From the NCBI RefSeq assembly GCF_964340395.1, contig NC_135558.1, forward strand, positions 19,935,371 to 19,999,370: DNA of 64,000 bases, read 5' to 3'. Positions 44,200-57,345 of the stretch are shown here, piece after piece (the first letter of the stretch is position 1; each line of letters starts with the position of its first letter). The notes under the pieces were generated by a model. That model saw only the letters and a program-made list of their open reading frames with translations. It was not told the origin of the DNA and ran no database searches. The DNA comes from Glandiceps talaboti (Eukaryota > Hemichordata > Enteropneusta > Spengelidae). A program made the translations under genes and the position numbers.

Positions 44200-46890
44200 T
44201 TTTTTTTGAAATTTGAAAAAAAAATGAATATGTTAATGAGCGTAATGACCGACGCCATATTGGAAATCAGTCCGCGAGACTTTAGGTAAAGTGCAACTTT
44301 TCAAAAGACACTATTGACGTCAAACAAGCAATGTAATATGTGCTATAGTCTTAATTCTACGCATTGTGCGCCCAAATGACAAATATTAGTTCGAAAAAGG
44401 TTTGTAAACTTCAAATCCAATTCACACACCACCCCTCCTACAGAATGGTTCATTCCAGTATATGATCTTTGTGAGAAGTCTTCCATGCCTGAACTGAAGT
44501 GTTTTTGACAGAGTCAGTCGTCAATAAAAACGATAATACTCTTTCTAAAATTACCACATTTTGAAAGGGAAAGTACTTTGTAGTTCATTTATGGAGTTTT
44601 GTTTTTGTACGATCAATATTGGTGGCAAAATTACAGCGTCAAAATTGCCGATGTGGTAATAATGCACGACAATCCCAAGTACCCGGATGCACGAGGGACT
44701 AACCCAGAAGCAAGTCGTTGTCAGCCATACGTTACAGTGCAGTGGTAACATCGTCCGAGAAATCGCTGCGTTCAGTGTCATTATTCACAGAATTGTTGTT
44801 TTCGAGTGAAACCCCGTCTTGAATTATATAACTCTAACAAATGAAGACATGTCAAGTTATATTTTGAAAGTTGTATCGCTAGTTTGAGACGATTTTCTCA
44901 CGTACTATCGGGGCTTACTTGGACTTGGACCTTACTCCAGTTCATCGGGAAGTTTAGCCAGCCCGATAATTCTTTCTGGTTTAGTTTACAACACTTTTGA
45001 TCGCGCAGATTTTGTTGTTGTGATGAAAAGAAATTTAAAAAAAGATCACTTCAACCATTTCGTTGTGTTTTCTTTATGAAAGGTAATCGAACATGAACGA
45101 GTGTTACCATTGTAACCAGGAGGGTCTATGCTGTAACGTATGGCAAGGGTTCGACATACACGCTGGTCCGCTATCCCGCGAGTCTAGTAACTTTCTGTAA
45201 GGACCATGTACCAGTAAAGGTTACTAAATAAAATGCCCATTGTAGGTAGTCCGACGGGATAGTGACTTTTCGATAGGTATATCAGGGAGCTCAGAATTCA
45301 AACCACCGGCTATATGATGAATTCACGGTCATAGTAAAATTCATTTGATTTTTAATTTGCTATTTTGACCAACTCCGGTTGTCTATTCGCGATAAAATTA
45401 CGATTAGTTTGGAAACGGGGTAGATTTTCTATGATTCCGTGTCATAAAAGCATGTGTTGTGTAGTTTTCGAAAAGCACACCCGGTGGGAAAGTCGCCCAA
45501 CAGACGATCTCGCGCCATTGCTGTACTACGTGGCACTTTATTCTGGCGGAATGTCTCTTGAAAACGGGAATAGCGAACGATGAGCCAATCAAGTGAGACC
45601 TTTCAAATGTAGCTAATATTATAGCCAATAAAATTAGTTGTACGATGATATGTGTATAATAAGTCCTCTACACTGTAACAAGTAAATAGTAAAGTTGAAA
45701 TCTTTGTCGCATGAATTCGTATTTATGTACGGATGCGTAGTCTTTCTGAACAGTAATTCTTAGATCAGTTAGTATTTAAACTACGTTTCTGAGTTAATTA
45801 TTCGGTAGGTTATTGACGAGCTCCCTTTGTAAAAACGCTGTACAAATTGGATGTCGGCGTTCGCCCGGCCACGTTCAACGGAACTAGTGAAGCTCAATCA
45901 TAACAATGGTGGCTGTCAAAATCGAAGACGCAATTTGACTGTGTTGTTATTTCAGTGAGTTTATTCAGCAAGAAAACAACGTGTTCTATGTTTTTGTACT
46001 TCCTACATGATGTGATGATCGGTTTTTTTACCGGTACAACTTACAGCCTACAATGAAACTGCTAACTTACTTAGTAACACGATTCCGTGTTCCGTGTTCC
46101 GTGTTCATGTTTTGGTATTCAGTTTGAAAAATTAAAATCCTGAACTTTATTTTGCGAACGGTTTTGTCATTTCTTAGTAATTATAGGGCCGACTGTATCA
46201 CGTTTAACGTTTATGTCAACCCGGAAGTACATAGACACGAAAATAGACGAAGTGACTTGTACATGTAATTAGTAACAAAATTGCTGTAACTGCTGGTAAC
46301 CTTCAAATTTATTTATTTTTATGTTGTAAATACATTCTAATATGCACTAAGGACAACACTATAAAGACTTGCTCTATGGGAAGGTAATTTTTTGTCTTTT
46401 TAAAAATGCAATAGTTAGATCAATGTGTACCAGAAATGTTATGTAGTATGTTAAGCTAGAAATAAGACCACATAACATCTTATTACTCCCCCCCCCCCAA
46501 TTAAGACAAACTACTCACAGAAAGCAACAAAAAAAAAGAGAAGAAGCTCCAAAACATAAAAAAGAGAATAAAATTACAGTAAGGAGTTGATGATGCACAA
46601 ACAACTACAACGAAATAGACAGTTCAATTACAACAGTGTTTGAAATAAATATGGGGTTTGGAAAAGTGAATTAGAAGTAGAGCAAAAACGAAGAGAGATG
46701 AAGAGCCTAAGTGAACAAGCGAAAGCACTTAAAGATAGGACCACCAATTTTTTTGCAGGACTACTACGTTATCAATATTACTAGTCCTGTGGGATAGTGA
46801 CTTTTACTCCAGTGTCGAACCCTGTTGGCTGAGAATGACTCTCTTTCGGGTACTTGGGGATTGTCGCCGTACGGAAACTAAGATGGCGAT
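44200..46890. other. no gene recognised; imperfect inverted repeats at the ends
   Basis: The complement of about 44660-44725 and 46820-46862 share GGCTGA and CGGGTACTTGGG(G)ATTGTCG. ORFs of 74-76 codons in between have no recognisable domain. Confidence 0.35.
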
Positions 46891-48157
46891 TAATACATTT
46901 CTTCCCTATATATATATCTACTACAACTAGTACAAGTTGAATGTTGTTGACTTGGTAAATTTGTTAGAAAATTGAAATTGAAATTGCCTCAAAATTATTT
47001 TAGATCCCTAGTTTATTTCATTCATCATTAAAATTTTCCAGGGTTAAAGCTGTAAGACACTGGAATTATTTATAGCCAACCTCAAAATCCTCTTTTTTTC
47101 TTTTTTTTTCTTGTGTGCATTTCCCAGTCATTTTTTTCGCTGAGATTTTGTGCAATTTTTCATAACAGTAGATTTTTGTTATAAAATGGTGACTATGGTA
47201 TAAAAGTACAATACATTACCAACTTCTGTGTAAAATGTGTTTTATAGTGAGACATCATATGAAACCACTAACCACTTTATTGCATCGCTAAAACAAAACT
47301 GCATAGTAAAGAGCTGAAGAACTGAACCACTTCTACATGTCACCAAAATAAAAAATAAAATAAAAAAAAACAGCGGAGCTATTCTGACCGATAGGTCGCT
47401 TGTTTAGTGCATCAAAAGATATGTTGTATCCTATTAAAGTTCAAAATCATGTGTTCTGTATGACGATGTAGATACAGGTCATGGGTGTGAACTCCCGGAG
47501 TGTGAACTGCAAATGGTCCAGCAGTTTTCCGTAAGGACCAGCAGCTTTTGCTACCTGTCGGTCCTTATGACAGGTAGTCATTTTATCCGACTTTCACACT
47601 GATTCGTATTCGTATTCTTATGTTTATATTTATATTAGTTGTAAATGTAATCTTGTGTAATCTGGAAAGTTTAACGTATAGGTGACTGAAAAATACCACA
47701 AATAAATAACTTTAAGCTATAACATAAACAACCGTTTTGAAAATCACCAGGTGTACCGAGTACAATTTCAGGTCTGCAATTGGCGATGATGTATAAGTGT
47801 TGTAGTAGTGATGTTGCAAGTTCCTGTTTTATCCCATGGTTGACAATAAAGGTCTTATAGTTACTATAGGACAGATACATTTTTTAATATCGCATTGGTC
47901 TGGTCTGAACTCTAGGTCTATTGTGCGACAATGTACACAGTAATGGGTAGCTCAATGACACACGTTTCCTGTACTCAAATCTTGACGAGAGTTCTTGAGA
48001 ATTTACAGAGAATTTACAGTGTTGCATTGACAAAGAATATTTGACCGTTATAACTAGTTGCTAGTAGTGATATCGATAGAGCTATCGTATTTTAATTTTC
48101 TAGCACAACTGAACTACAATGTAGGTCCAGTAGTGCTATATGCATCGAGCGGTGTCA

Positions 48158-48176
48158 GTCAGTCTGTTTGTCTGTC

Positions 48177-48216
<40 letters not shown>
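48158..48216. repeat. (GTCT)n/(GT)n microsatellite with repeat flank shared with 56690
   Basis: The flank TGCCTTGGTATTAGGTG (48250-48266) recurs as TGCCTTGGTATTAAGTG at about 56740. Confidence 0.75.
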
Positions 48217-48217
<1 letters not shown>

Positions 48218-48429
48218 ACGACTTAAACTCAAAAACTGCCACTTCGATTGCCTTGGTATTAGGTGGGGACATTACTTGTGGGATCTAGTTGAGAAATTGT
48301 TCAAATGAAAATGATCGCATCACAGGTGTGTGATATGGGTAAAAAAAATGGGATTTTTGGTTAAAAAAACAAAACCCTTAAACTCAGAAACTACTGTACA
48401 GATTGGTTCAACATTCTTAAGGGGTGTAA

Positions 48430-48690
48430 AGTAAGATTTGTTCATGACATGATGATTCCCTTAGTAATATCCAAATTAGGTCAAAAGATTTAGCCTAATT
48501 ACTGAAATTCATTAATTATGCACATTATTCAGGAAAGCTTTAAGCTAAATCAAGAAACCTTATAGGACATATGCACCTTATTATGGTTAACATATGCACC
48601 AAATTATATTGAATTTGAAATATGCGTTCCAAAGATATAGCCTAATTACTCAAAACCAGTAATTACGCAAATAACTAATGATCATTGGAT
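48430..48690. repeat. dispersed repeat, copy 2 (see 41960)
   Basis: Same phrase order as 41960-42150, longer here. Confidence 0.65.
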
Positions 48691-48782
48691 ATTTACCAAA
48701 ATCTAATCAGTTCTTTGCATTTGCATATTGATGATGCGTAGCAAATGTCATTATAATTGAGCCAGTCGTTTTTAAGCAAATG

Positions 48783-48784
48783 AC

Positions 48785-48823
<39 letters not shown>

Positions 48824-48828
48824 CAGAC
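48783..48828. repeat. (ACAG)n microsatellite
   Basis: ACAG tract, mirror in sequence type of the GTCT tract at 48158. Confidence 0.9.
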
Positions 48829-49436
48829 GGACATACACACATACACAGACACAAAGAAAGACATTGCCATTTAAATACCTCCAATTATGGGAAGTAAAAA
48901 TAAATGGCATAAATTAAGCTATTCAAACTTGAATATGTCTTCTTTGTAGATATTTTCACGGACCAATATTTCAATATTTTTTTGTTTCGGCAATTTCTTC
49001 ACCTTGCCTAAAATACATTAAATTCTACTAGACATATAGTTTCAACCGTGGCTCTAATCATTGCTTTTTGCACATGTGGTTCTGATAACCCAATCGTATT
49101 TAAAAAAACAAAAACATTTTAAAACAAAAAGATAAACAAAACTTTCTTTGTTTTCTTAACCTTCATGCATATCTGTTTTCTTTCCCCAGCGATGTATGTA
49201 TATAGTATGTATATAGAAGGGGTATTCTCACCAATTTTTTATTTTTTTTATTTTTTATTTTTTATTTTATTTTTTTTTTTTTGGGGGGGGGCGAGGGAAT
49301 ATCATCTCTTTCTTGTATCTATTGATAGAACTTGAGCTTTAGAAACTAGTGACCTCATTTACTTATAAATAGAAATGCGTAATGTAAACACATTTCTTAA
49401 CGTGAGAGTTTTTATAAAAAAGGTAAGAAGTAGTAC

Positions 49437-50044
49437 ACGTCTTATCCAGACTTCACACACAAACACACACACATGACACAAGTCATAGTGTAGGGGGAGC
49501 GTTGCCCGAGTAATGTGTGCACGGCCACGCAAAACTTTATTGAACAGTACAAGGCTGATTGAAAAAGCCTTGAAACGAAATTGTTTGCCGGCGCAAAAGA
49601 TTGTACATGACCGAAAGTAAATTTGCCGAAAAGGCATACGGAATCTACAAGGCTGAAAACGTCCAGAGAGCACAGAGCCGCCCAGGAAAAAAACTGAAAT
49701 AAAAACCTGTACCAAAAAGCAATGCTACATGTGCTGAAAAAAAGTTGGGCATCTTTTTACAGAAAGGTGACGTTTGGGGAACGAAAATAAAAAGCTGATC
49801 TAGAACTTCGGCTCGGACATGCAAAACGAAATAAATTATTTCGAAAAATTGAAAGTGGATATGCACAACGTACTGGTGGCAATGCTAGACTGGTGAATAC
49901 CATCACACTTTCACTTTAATACCACTACGTTGCACAGAACACCTGTGCAAAGCTGGCCTCCTATTGGCCAGTAGTTACGTCATGCCAAGACAATAATTTC
50001 CCGCTTTACTTCGAACCGCGGGAAATTTAATGTCTTATCCAGAC

Positions 50045-50093
<49 letters not shown>

Positions 50094-50128
50094 GTCATAG
50101 TGTAGGGGGAAGCGTTGCCCGAGTAATA
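49437..50128. mobile_element. 520-bp segment between direct repeats, promoter-like on the minus strand
   Basis: CTTATCCAGACTTCACACAC through AGTCATAGTGTAGGGGGAGC and CGTTGCCCGAGTAAT occur at about 49440-49512 and again at 50035-50128, differing by the length of the CA tract. Between them the minus strand has TGACGTAAC and CCAATAGG near its start and CAATAAAG near its end, as in a compact transcription cassette or solo LTR. TG...CA ends are not clear, so the class is open. Confidence 0.45.
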
Positions 50129-51324
50129 GACTAACTAAAGAACGGGTAAAAGGTGTAATAAACGACTTAACGAACACAATAACTCAAAAACAAGATGACC
50201 TGGATTGATTGCAATATCATTACAATTCAGATTACTTGCTGCGATGAATATATAACAACTGATGGAAACATAATCAAGGCAAAAGAAGGTCACGAAAGAC
50301 AAATTAACCAGTACAAAAATCATACTTGGCGCAAAGTTCGGAAAACATGTACTGTTGGCAGTGTCAAATACCCTAATACCAGGGGAGAGTCTCATTGCAG
50401 TCCGTCTATTAAAGTAAAGCTAGTGGAGGTGATATTAACGGTGATTTCGGAAGTTTCAGGGTACTGTGATATCATCGTCGCTTCTGGATACTAATAGACG
50501 CAACGGTAGATTTCTGTAAGTTAAAAGAGTTCAGCTTCCACAACAAGTCCTCCCGTACTTTGCGTACAATTTCGTCCAATTTCGAACCTGCAAGCAAAAA
50601 ACACAGAGTCTCGTAAGACGACGACCGCAAATTCTGGGAAAACGTCCGCAAGAATGCCCCTAACAACATGACATTACACCTACTGAACGGGTTAGCGAAT
50701 ACATATAATATGTAAATAATCCAAAAGTGTGACAAATAAAGTCTATTAGAATCCCGTCGCAAGTATAAAAATAAGGACTTTCCGCCAAAATCACGAACCC
50801 CATCGAAAGTGTGAAAGAGACAGATCCTACTGTAAATGTAGATTTTCTGTTTATACCTCGGTCTCTTTACAAGTAATAAAGCACATTAGTGTATACATAG
50901 TTCTGTCTACCGTTCTTGTCTTTCAAGAACCCCTAACTCCAGATCTTTCCTGCAATGGAAAATCTACCAGCGCATGTTGTAAATGCTCCGATGTTAATAA
51001 AAGTCGTTGAATTCAAGGAATAGCAAACCCTGGAAGACTGTACAATTTCTCTACAGCTATTATGCTGATTCCCACTTTCAACTCTGATACACTGGAAAGT
51101 GCGCATTGGAATAAGGCATTAGAAATTTCGTTGGTATATATTGTACAGGTCGTTGATTCCAGAAGAACTTGGGTTGAGAATGAGTTACCATCTCGATCAG
51201 GAAAGTAAACTGGCGTTTCATATAGCTTGATCTGTTAAGTCATTCTAGGCTCGTGTGTTCTCTGTAAGAGAGTGATACTTGTGTGAAGGAAGGAGGAATC
51301 ATGACAAAATTAGAATTTTTTCAA

Positions 51325-51400
51325 GTCCCCCCCCCCCTTTATAACCCAAAAAAATTCAGACCCCCCCCTCCACATGGTCAGAAATTTTCAACCCCCCCCA
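51325..51400. repeat. C-tract cluster of the G-tract family
   Basis: Three runs of seven to nine C spaced by about 30-40 bp with AAAAATT between them. Confidence 0.55.
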
Positions 51401-51461
51401 CAGACACATTTATTTTTATAACATATATATAGCCACACACATACATGTACACACGTGTACA

Positions 51462-51560
51462 CACACACATACATACATACATATACCTAAATACATACAT
51501 ACATACATACATACATACATACATACATACGTGCGTACATACATACGTACGTACGTACAT
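51462..51560. repeat. (TACA)n microsatellite
   Basis: TACA tract with GTACGTAC variants at the right end. Confidence 0.92.
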
Positions 51561-52025
51561 ATATTGAAGCTGAACACAGGGTAATTAATGTTAGTTGTTT
51601 TTTATACAGGTACTTGTGTATATACATGTTTTGCACCCTTTTTTGTTAAAAAGCCTGTCAAATTTTGACATGATTTCACTAATGTTTTTAGGCTGAACAG
51701 TGCTGAATTATTTTTTTAAAGCCATACTCCTACCCTGTTAACAAATTTACATGAATACTTTCCAATATTATTTTCGCATAATGTTTTTAAAATTAATGGA
51801 TCTAGAGATAATTAGACTACTGTACAGTCTTTTGCAAACAGCATATACAAATTTGCATTCAAAATAAAAAAATACATGTAAACTTTTAAAATAGGGCAAC
51901 ACTGTCCTTTAAGCCAAACACTGACAGTCTTGTGTGTATTCCAAGCAAATAAATACACACCATGGTAGCTATGATGCAGATCCATGGAAATAGCAGGTAA
52001 AATGGTGGCCATTGTATATAATGTT

Positions 52026-52427
52026 TCAGTTTGCAACAATTCTTTTGTAATTGACTGTCTCTTTGTACAACTTTTCATCAATTATTCTGGTCTTCACTGG
52101 TGTTGCTCTCCGGCCTGATCTTGTATACATATAAATTTCACTCTCACTGACTTCAGGTGACCCAAACTCCCTTTCCACTATATCTGAGTCAGCTGAATCA
52201 TTGTCACTGTCAGAGCTGGTTGAAGAATCACTTATGTTATGTTGGTGGTAGAGGTGGGATCTAATAGCTTCTATCTCGTCAGCTTTTATCATTCCTGGTG
52301 TTATGGGAATGTTTTGTTTTGCTAAATATTTACAAAGTTCTTTCACTTTTAGTTTGACAATAGCTCCACTCCTTACCAAGTTACCCCAGTCGTAACTTTC
52401 ATATGGCTTCTCAGTTTGCTGTTTTCT
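52026..52427 (-). CDS. SAP-like acidic ORF, probably transposon- or exon-derived
   Basis: The minus-strand frame opens after a stop at about 52428 and runs to 52026. It reads KPYESYDWGNLVRSGAIVKL, then LKVKELCKYLAKQNIPITPG and EIEAIRSHLY, which resembles a SAP motif (helix, Pro/Gly turn, helix; DNA binding). An acidic Ser/Asp tract follows (SDSSTSSDSDNDSADSD), then a basic tail. Similar short SAP-plus-acidic pieces are common at the ends of repeated, transposon-linked proteins in marine invertebrates. That is a family impression, not a match. No clear start Met, so it is an exon or fragment. Confidence 0.45.
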   Translation of the reverse strand, partial: RKQQTEKPYESYDWGNLVRSGAIVKLKVKELCKYLAKQNIPITPGMIKADEIEAIRSHLYHQHNISDSSTSSDSDNDSADSDIVEREFGSPEVSESEIYMYTRSGRRATPVKTRIIDEKLYKETVNYKRIVAN

Positions 52428-52820
52428 TTATAGGATAGGAGAAAGTTTCACTCAATAGTACTACTAAATGAGCTCTGCATCTCTAGACATTTTAGATGAG
52501 CCTAATTTGCAAAGACTGTTAGTCCGTGTGGTTATTAGCCCTATGAAGGGTCTCAACAACAATCTCATTTGTAACTATGTATTTGTATTAGTATCAAACC
52601 TGTTGATCCACCACCACCAACCAAATATCAGTGACAGCCTGACAGGCTATTTATACTCATTTCACATTTATCAAAATGTGCCTTCAGATGCAGAGCTTGA
52701 TGTCCTTTGCTCAATACTTTCAATAATCAATCAGGTACAAATGGATAACAAATAGTTAAGGGATGGTGCAAATTTAACTTTTAAACGATTAAACTATTTA
52801 ATTTTTACAAAATTTGTTTA

Positions 52821-52962
52821 AGCAATAACCCCCACCGAAGGCGGGTATACACGAGATTTGGGTACAATTCGCGACATATAGCACGAGCCGAATGGCAAGT
52901 GCTATATGGAGCAAATTGTACCAAATTCGATTGTATACCCGCCTTCGGCGGGGGTTATTGCT
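52821..52962. mobile_element. foldback element, 142 bp
   Basis: The outer arms of about 49 bp begin AGCAATAACCCCCACCGAAG and pair with the right end with a few mismatches. The inner stem CATATAGCAC pairs with GTGCTATATG around a loop with GAGCCGAATGGCAA. Same two-stem plan as 21959-22088. Confidence 0.82.
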
Positions 52963-53099
52963 ATTATATTATATCAAAATATGTGTCTATTTCTTCTCAA
53001 TGTGATTCTGTGGTTATTTATATGCCTGAAAAGGCGAATTCGCACATACAGAAAAAGGTCGTCCGTAATAGATCGTCGGGAACGAGCATATTTTGATGA

Positions 53100-53150
53100 G
53101 TGGATACGTTCATGTCGCCCCCCCCCCCACACACACACACACTGCATGAA
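53100..53150. repeat. poly-C plus (CA)n tract
   Basis: CCCCCCCCCC followed by ACACAC. Confidence 0.85.
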
Positions 53151-54404
53151 CACAAACCATACACTGCATTGCATTGCATTGATAAATTACTTTATTTACA
53201 TCATATAATGCATAACAAAAACGCGTTGAAAACTAGCAACAAAGATTTGGCAAGAGGTCAAAGAAAGTAACAATTTTGTTTGGATATTTACATAAGAACA
53301 ATACAATCTTGTACACTGCTAAAAATAGATGTCTCGGCGTTGAATCAGTTGAATCGGAGAAAGCCAAATGGCAGTATATTTTGGTCAAATAACATCATCG
53401 ACTGGTAGGCATCATAGGACTGTACAGTAGTCGAGACAGTAAATCAGATAGAGACGCGACGTTACACAGTCTACTTTAATTTAATGGTTAACAAATTGAA
53501 CATTGACTGAACCTGAAAATGTAGTTTTGAAATAATCCTGACGCACTTGACTGATGGTTAAAAGTTAAATTGGTGTTGCTTGATTCAACGAGAGCACGAC
53601 GCTGAGACGGCTCGTTGTATGGGAGAACTTGTACCTTATCAGCCATGGCCAGTGATGTTGAAGCCACTGATCGATCGTTGCTTTCGATCAGTGGAATTAT
53701 TTGGACTACTGTAACCCAAACTATTGGACAGGATACCTGACATACCTTTACTCTGAGGAAGTGTTAACTTATTGGTATAGGAACGAACACTGGCTTAATT
53801 TTTGTGAGTACTATTCATATGCTAGTTTAGGGGCCCATTTTACCATTGCCAGCCGTAGTAAAATGGGATTTTACCACATTTATTATCCAACCAGAATGGC
53901 ACATAGTAGCATGATATAATATAATTATATCTATACATTTTTTATTTACCAGTTTACATTCATTTTACAAATATAAATTGTAAGAAATGTCACAAGTACT
54001 TACTGCCTGAAATCATAAAGGATTTTATATACATGTTTTTTGGAAGAGTTTTATTTATCATTGTTATTTATTTATATATTTATTTATGTAGTTCAAGATA
54101 GTTCAAAACGTTTATTTAAAAGATTAAAATTCACTTCAGGACAGTTCAACATGCCACCAGCTGATGTCGAGTATGATAAATAGTGCAATGCTTTGAAATT
54201 GTCCATAGACCATGTCATACTCATTTTGCAGTGATGTTGGGCTATCTATACTGTGTAGTCTCTTCCTGTGCTCATTTTACAGTTGGTTTAATAGTTGTGA
54301 TCAATAATGGGCGAGATAAGCAACTCAACACACACTTAAGTTATTAAAAAGACATTGGGTATCTCAAAATGTGTTCTCATCATTATTATATGTGAAAAAT
54401 ATTT

Positions 54405-54535
54405 TTAGGGTCCCTCCCCCCCAAAAAAAATAAAAACACCAAAAATTTTCAAGTCCCCTCCTCCACCATCCTCCAAATTTTTAAGTCCCCCCCCTCAATT
54501 CCTCCACCCTCCCCCCTCCCATTATTTGTGAATGC
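54405..54535. mobile_element. C-tract element fragment
   Basis: AGGGTCCCTCCCCCCC, then C runs alternating with AAATTTTCAAGT, ending ATTATTTGTGAATGCAGCC. Same style as the other G-tract elements in opposite orientation. Confidence 0.5.
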
Positions 54536-55170
54536 AGCCTTATTGCAGTAGATAGATAGCGCTGGGATCAGACATGGCAGAGCCAAGTCCTTCCCTGGCT
54601 AACGCTATCTCCAGAATGTCTCAAAAATACACAAACTAACAACATATAAACTTATTCAGCTCTTTTGTTCTAATTACATTATAACCCCAGACAAGTAATA
54701 AGTAGTCTGTGATACAACATAAATTAGCATCACTTATACGCATGCGGGCAATCTAGATAATACCAACACATAGTGTGTCGAGTCATAATAGTTGACGTCA
54801 GTCACTGCACTCGAAATAGACATTGTCGACAAAACGTTTACCCGCTGAAGTGGAATGTGCAGGGTCTTGACACTGTTCTGCCTAACTAAAGGCTTGTCTG
54901 AAGCCATATATTCATTTCTCTAGGTGTTTGGCAACATGTATATAAACAGTGTCATGTCACAACCCAAACACTCTGTTACAAATTCATGACATTGTTCGAT
55001 TACGGCTTGTTCCAAGAGGTAAAAATAAAATACCGCCAATAGCATTGTAGCACAACTGTACAGTTTTTAGAAATGTTTATCGATATATGCTAGTCCATGC
55101 TAACAATAAGTGTTCATTTGCTGTCCAGTTGCCTATCCAACCATAATTGCTAGCTTTGCGATCGCGATCA

Positions 55171-55450
55171 TTTGGCTGTTGCTAAGGGCGTGGTCTTGTT
55201 GCTAGGCACATTTGCATACATTTTTTGAATGTTTGTTCAATTGTCTGTTAATCCCTGTTGTTATCTTTGTGAAATACACGACCGTTTGGCTGTTGCTGTG
55301 GGCGTAGTCATGGTTGCTAGGATATTTGCACACATTTTTTGAGTGTTTACTCATTTGCCTACGTACCAGTCGATGATGTTATTTGACCAAAATATACTGC
55401 CATTTGGCTGTTGCCAAGGGCGTGGTCATGGTTGCTATGGCCAATTATGT
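55171..55450. repeat. about 115-bp tandem repeat, three units (TTTGGCTGTTGC)
   Basis: TTTGGCTGTTGC starts at 55171, 55285 and 55403. Each is followed by GGGCGT(G/A)GTC and GGTTGCTA or TTGCTAGG, with about 80 bp of less conserved sequence between. A single related copy lies at 38271. Confidence 0.8.
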
Positions 55451-55535
55451 GTGTACCTATTTAGTGAAGCATAAAAACACTACTCAAGATTAATTTGATA
55501 CACCCTGAATTATTCTTATATACTCCAAGTTGTTC

Positions 55536-55807
<272 letters not shown>

Positions 55808-55934
55808 TAATATACTAGCATAGGACCTGTAATTTATGTGATTAAAAAGTGACCTTTTGGTGAAAAATGTAAGTACAAACACGTCTGGCCAGATTAATTT
55901 AGATAGGTGTTTTATTTCTTTCCTTGACACTATT

Positions 55935-56135
55935 CTTGAGTTTCACTCTCAGACTCACTAGAGTCTGAAGATGTGAGGCAAGACTTGTCTTTCTTTCTAT
56001 CTAAAACCAGTCCTCAGCATCATCAAATGCATCTATATGTACTAAATATTGTAAAGCATTTAGACGTCTGCGTGGTGTTAAGTGTTTTTTCATCAGTGAC
56101 TTTGCACTAACTTTGGTAGTTGCCTTCAATTAAAT
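55935..56135 (-). pseudogene. frameshifted coding relic with Ser/Glu-rich end
   Basis: The minus strand reads KSLMKKHLTPRRRLNALQYL and then VHIDAFDDAEDW before a stop. One base on, the other frame reads LDRKKDKSCLTSSDSSESES and ends ETQE stop at about 55935. The acidic tail looks like a genuine protein end, so this is probably an exon of a decayed gene or transposon with a frameshift near 56010. Family unknown. Confidence 0.35.
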
Positions 56136-56679
56136 TCAAGATTATGAATAAAGGGATTGTATTGCAAAGGCTATTCATCATTGACACTGCACTTCAAGCT
56201 TAATGTGAATGGTTTAGAAAACTGTGAGTAATGCTCATCTGATCACTGTACAGTGTATTGAATACAATTCTGAATTTGCTGTCCCCATCATGAAGTCACA
56301 AATGCCTGACACTATAGGTTTAAATATGTATGGTTTTGGAACTGAAAGCATATTGATTACATCTAAGTATTCCACAACATTCTGAATTTCTTTGCACTTT
56401 CATGAAGTCACAAATGTCTTACATTTACATGTATATTGGTAATGCATTTGGTGTAGGAAAGTGAAAGCTATATTTGTCAGACCTCAGTGTGCATAAAATC
56501 CTTAGTTTGCTAGCACTTCATGACATCACAAATGTCTGACATTAGATAGTTATTGTGTTATGAGTATAAATACATGTAGATATTTGAATACACTATAGGT
56601 GATGTGATGTCCTTAGATACTCCCCACAAATGTCCCCACTACAGTTTTTCACAAATCACGCATGTGAATGTGTGTTTAC

Positions 56680-56900
56680 TCTGTGTCTGTGTTTCTGTGT
56701 ATGTATCAGTGAATGACAGTTAAAACCACCACATCAAATGCCTTGGTATTAAGTGATGACTACTTATGGTGTCTAGTTGGGAAATAAACAAGATTATACC
56801 ACATGTGTATGATTACATGTATGGTCAAAATGTTTTATTTTGTTTTGTTTTCTAAAAAACTTCCTCTACAACTACTAAGTTGTTTGGGCTGAAATAGTAA
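56680..56900. repeat. dispersed repeat related to 48160-48350
   Basis: Shares TGCCTTGGTATTA, GTCTAGTTG and TGTGTATGAT-type phrases in the same order. Confidence 0.5.
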
Positions 56901-56984
56901 CATAATAGTAGTACCAAAAGAAATATTACAGTTGTGCTACAGTAACAAAAAAAATTGTACTCTTTTTAGTTATTGTAGGGGGCA

Positions 56985-57170
56985 GGATATTGTGCACTTT
57001 TTTTTTTGGGGGGGGGGGCATGAAACTTTTATACTTTTGAAAGGGGAGGGGCTGTGAAGGGGGGCTGTGAAATTTTGGTCACAGTGGATGGGGGACCAGG
57101 AAAAAAACCAAGTCAGAGATAATTTCTCCACAGCCCCCCCCCCCCCCCCCGCCGTAAATTCTGTCCGGTT
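56985..57170. mobile_element. G-tract element fragment
   Basis: Long G run at 57008-57019, GGGGCTGTGAA repeats, then a C run at about 57135-57150 and GCCGTAAATTCTGTCC. Closely parallels 43010-43200. Confidence 0.6.
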
Positions 57171-57345
57171 CCTTATATTTAGTTAATTGGCAGTAAAAAG
57201 ACGGTGAGTAACTGTGAATGTATGTTATAAAAAAATAATCTTTGTAGCGTAAGAAAACGATGGCTAAAAATGGATTTCTATAATTGTTTAGTTATTATAA
57301 ACTAAACTTTTCTTTTCAGAACAATTAGTCTCGTTTAACATTAAG

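Noticed and set aside
45365-45583. 72-codon plus ORF as a gene
   Set aside because: Overlapped by an equally long minus ORF, no recognisable domain and no exon context.
50135-50395. 2A-like peptide (NDIAINPGH) as in some LINE ORF2 starts
   Set aside because: The essential final Pro is His here and no LINE domain follows; chance resemblance.
53701-53919. 72-codon ORF after an ATGGCC start at about 53645
   Set aside because: The ATG at 53645 is in a different frame and stops quickly; no splice donor joins the two.
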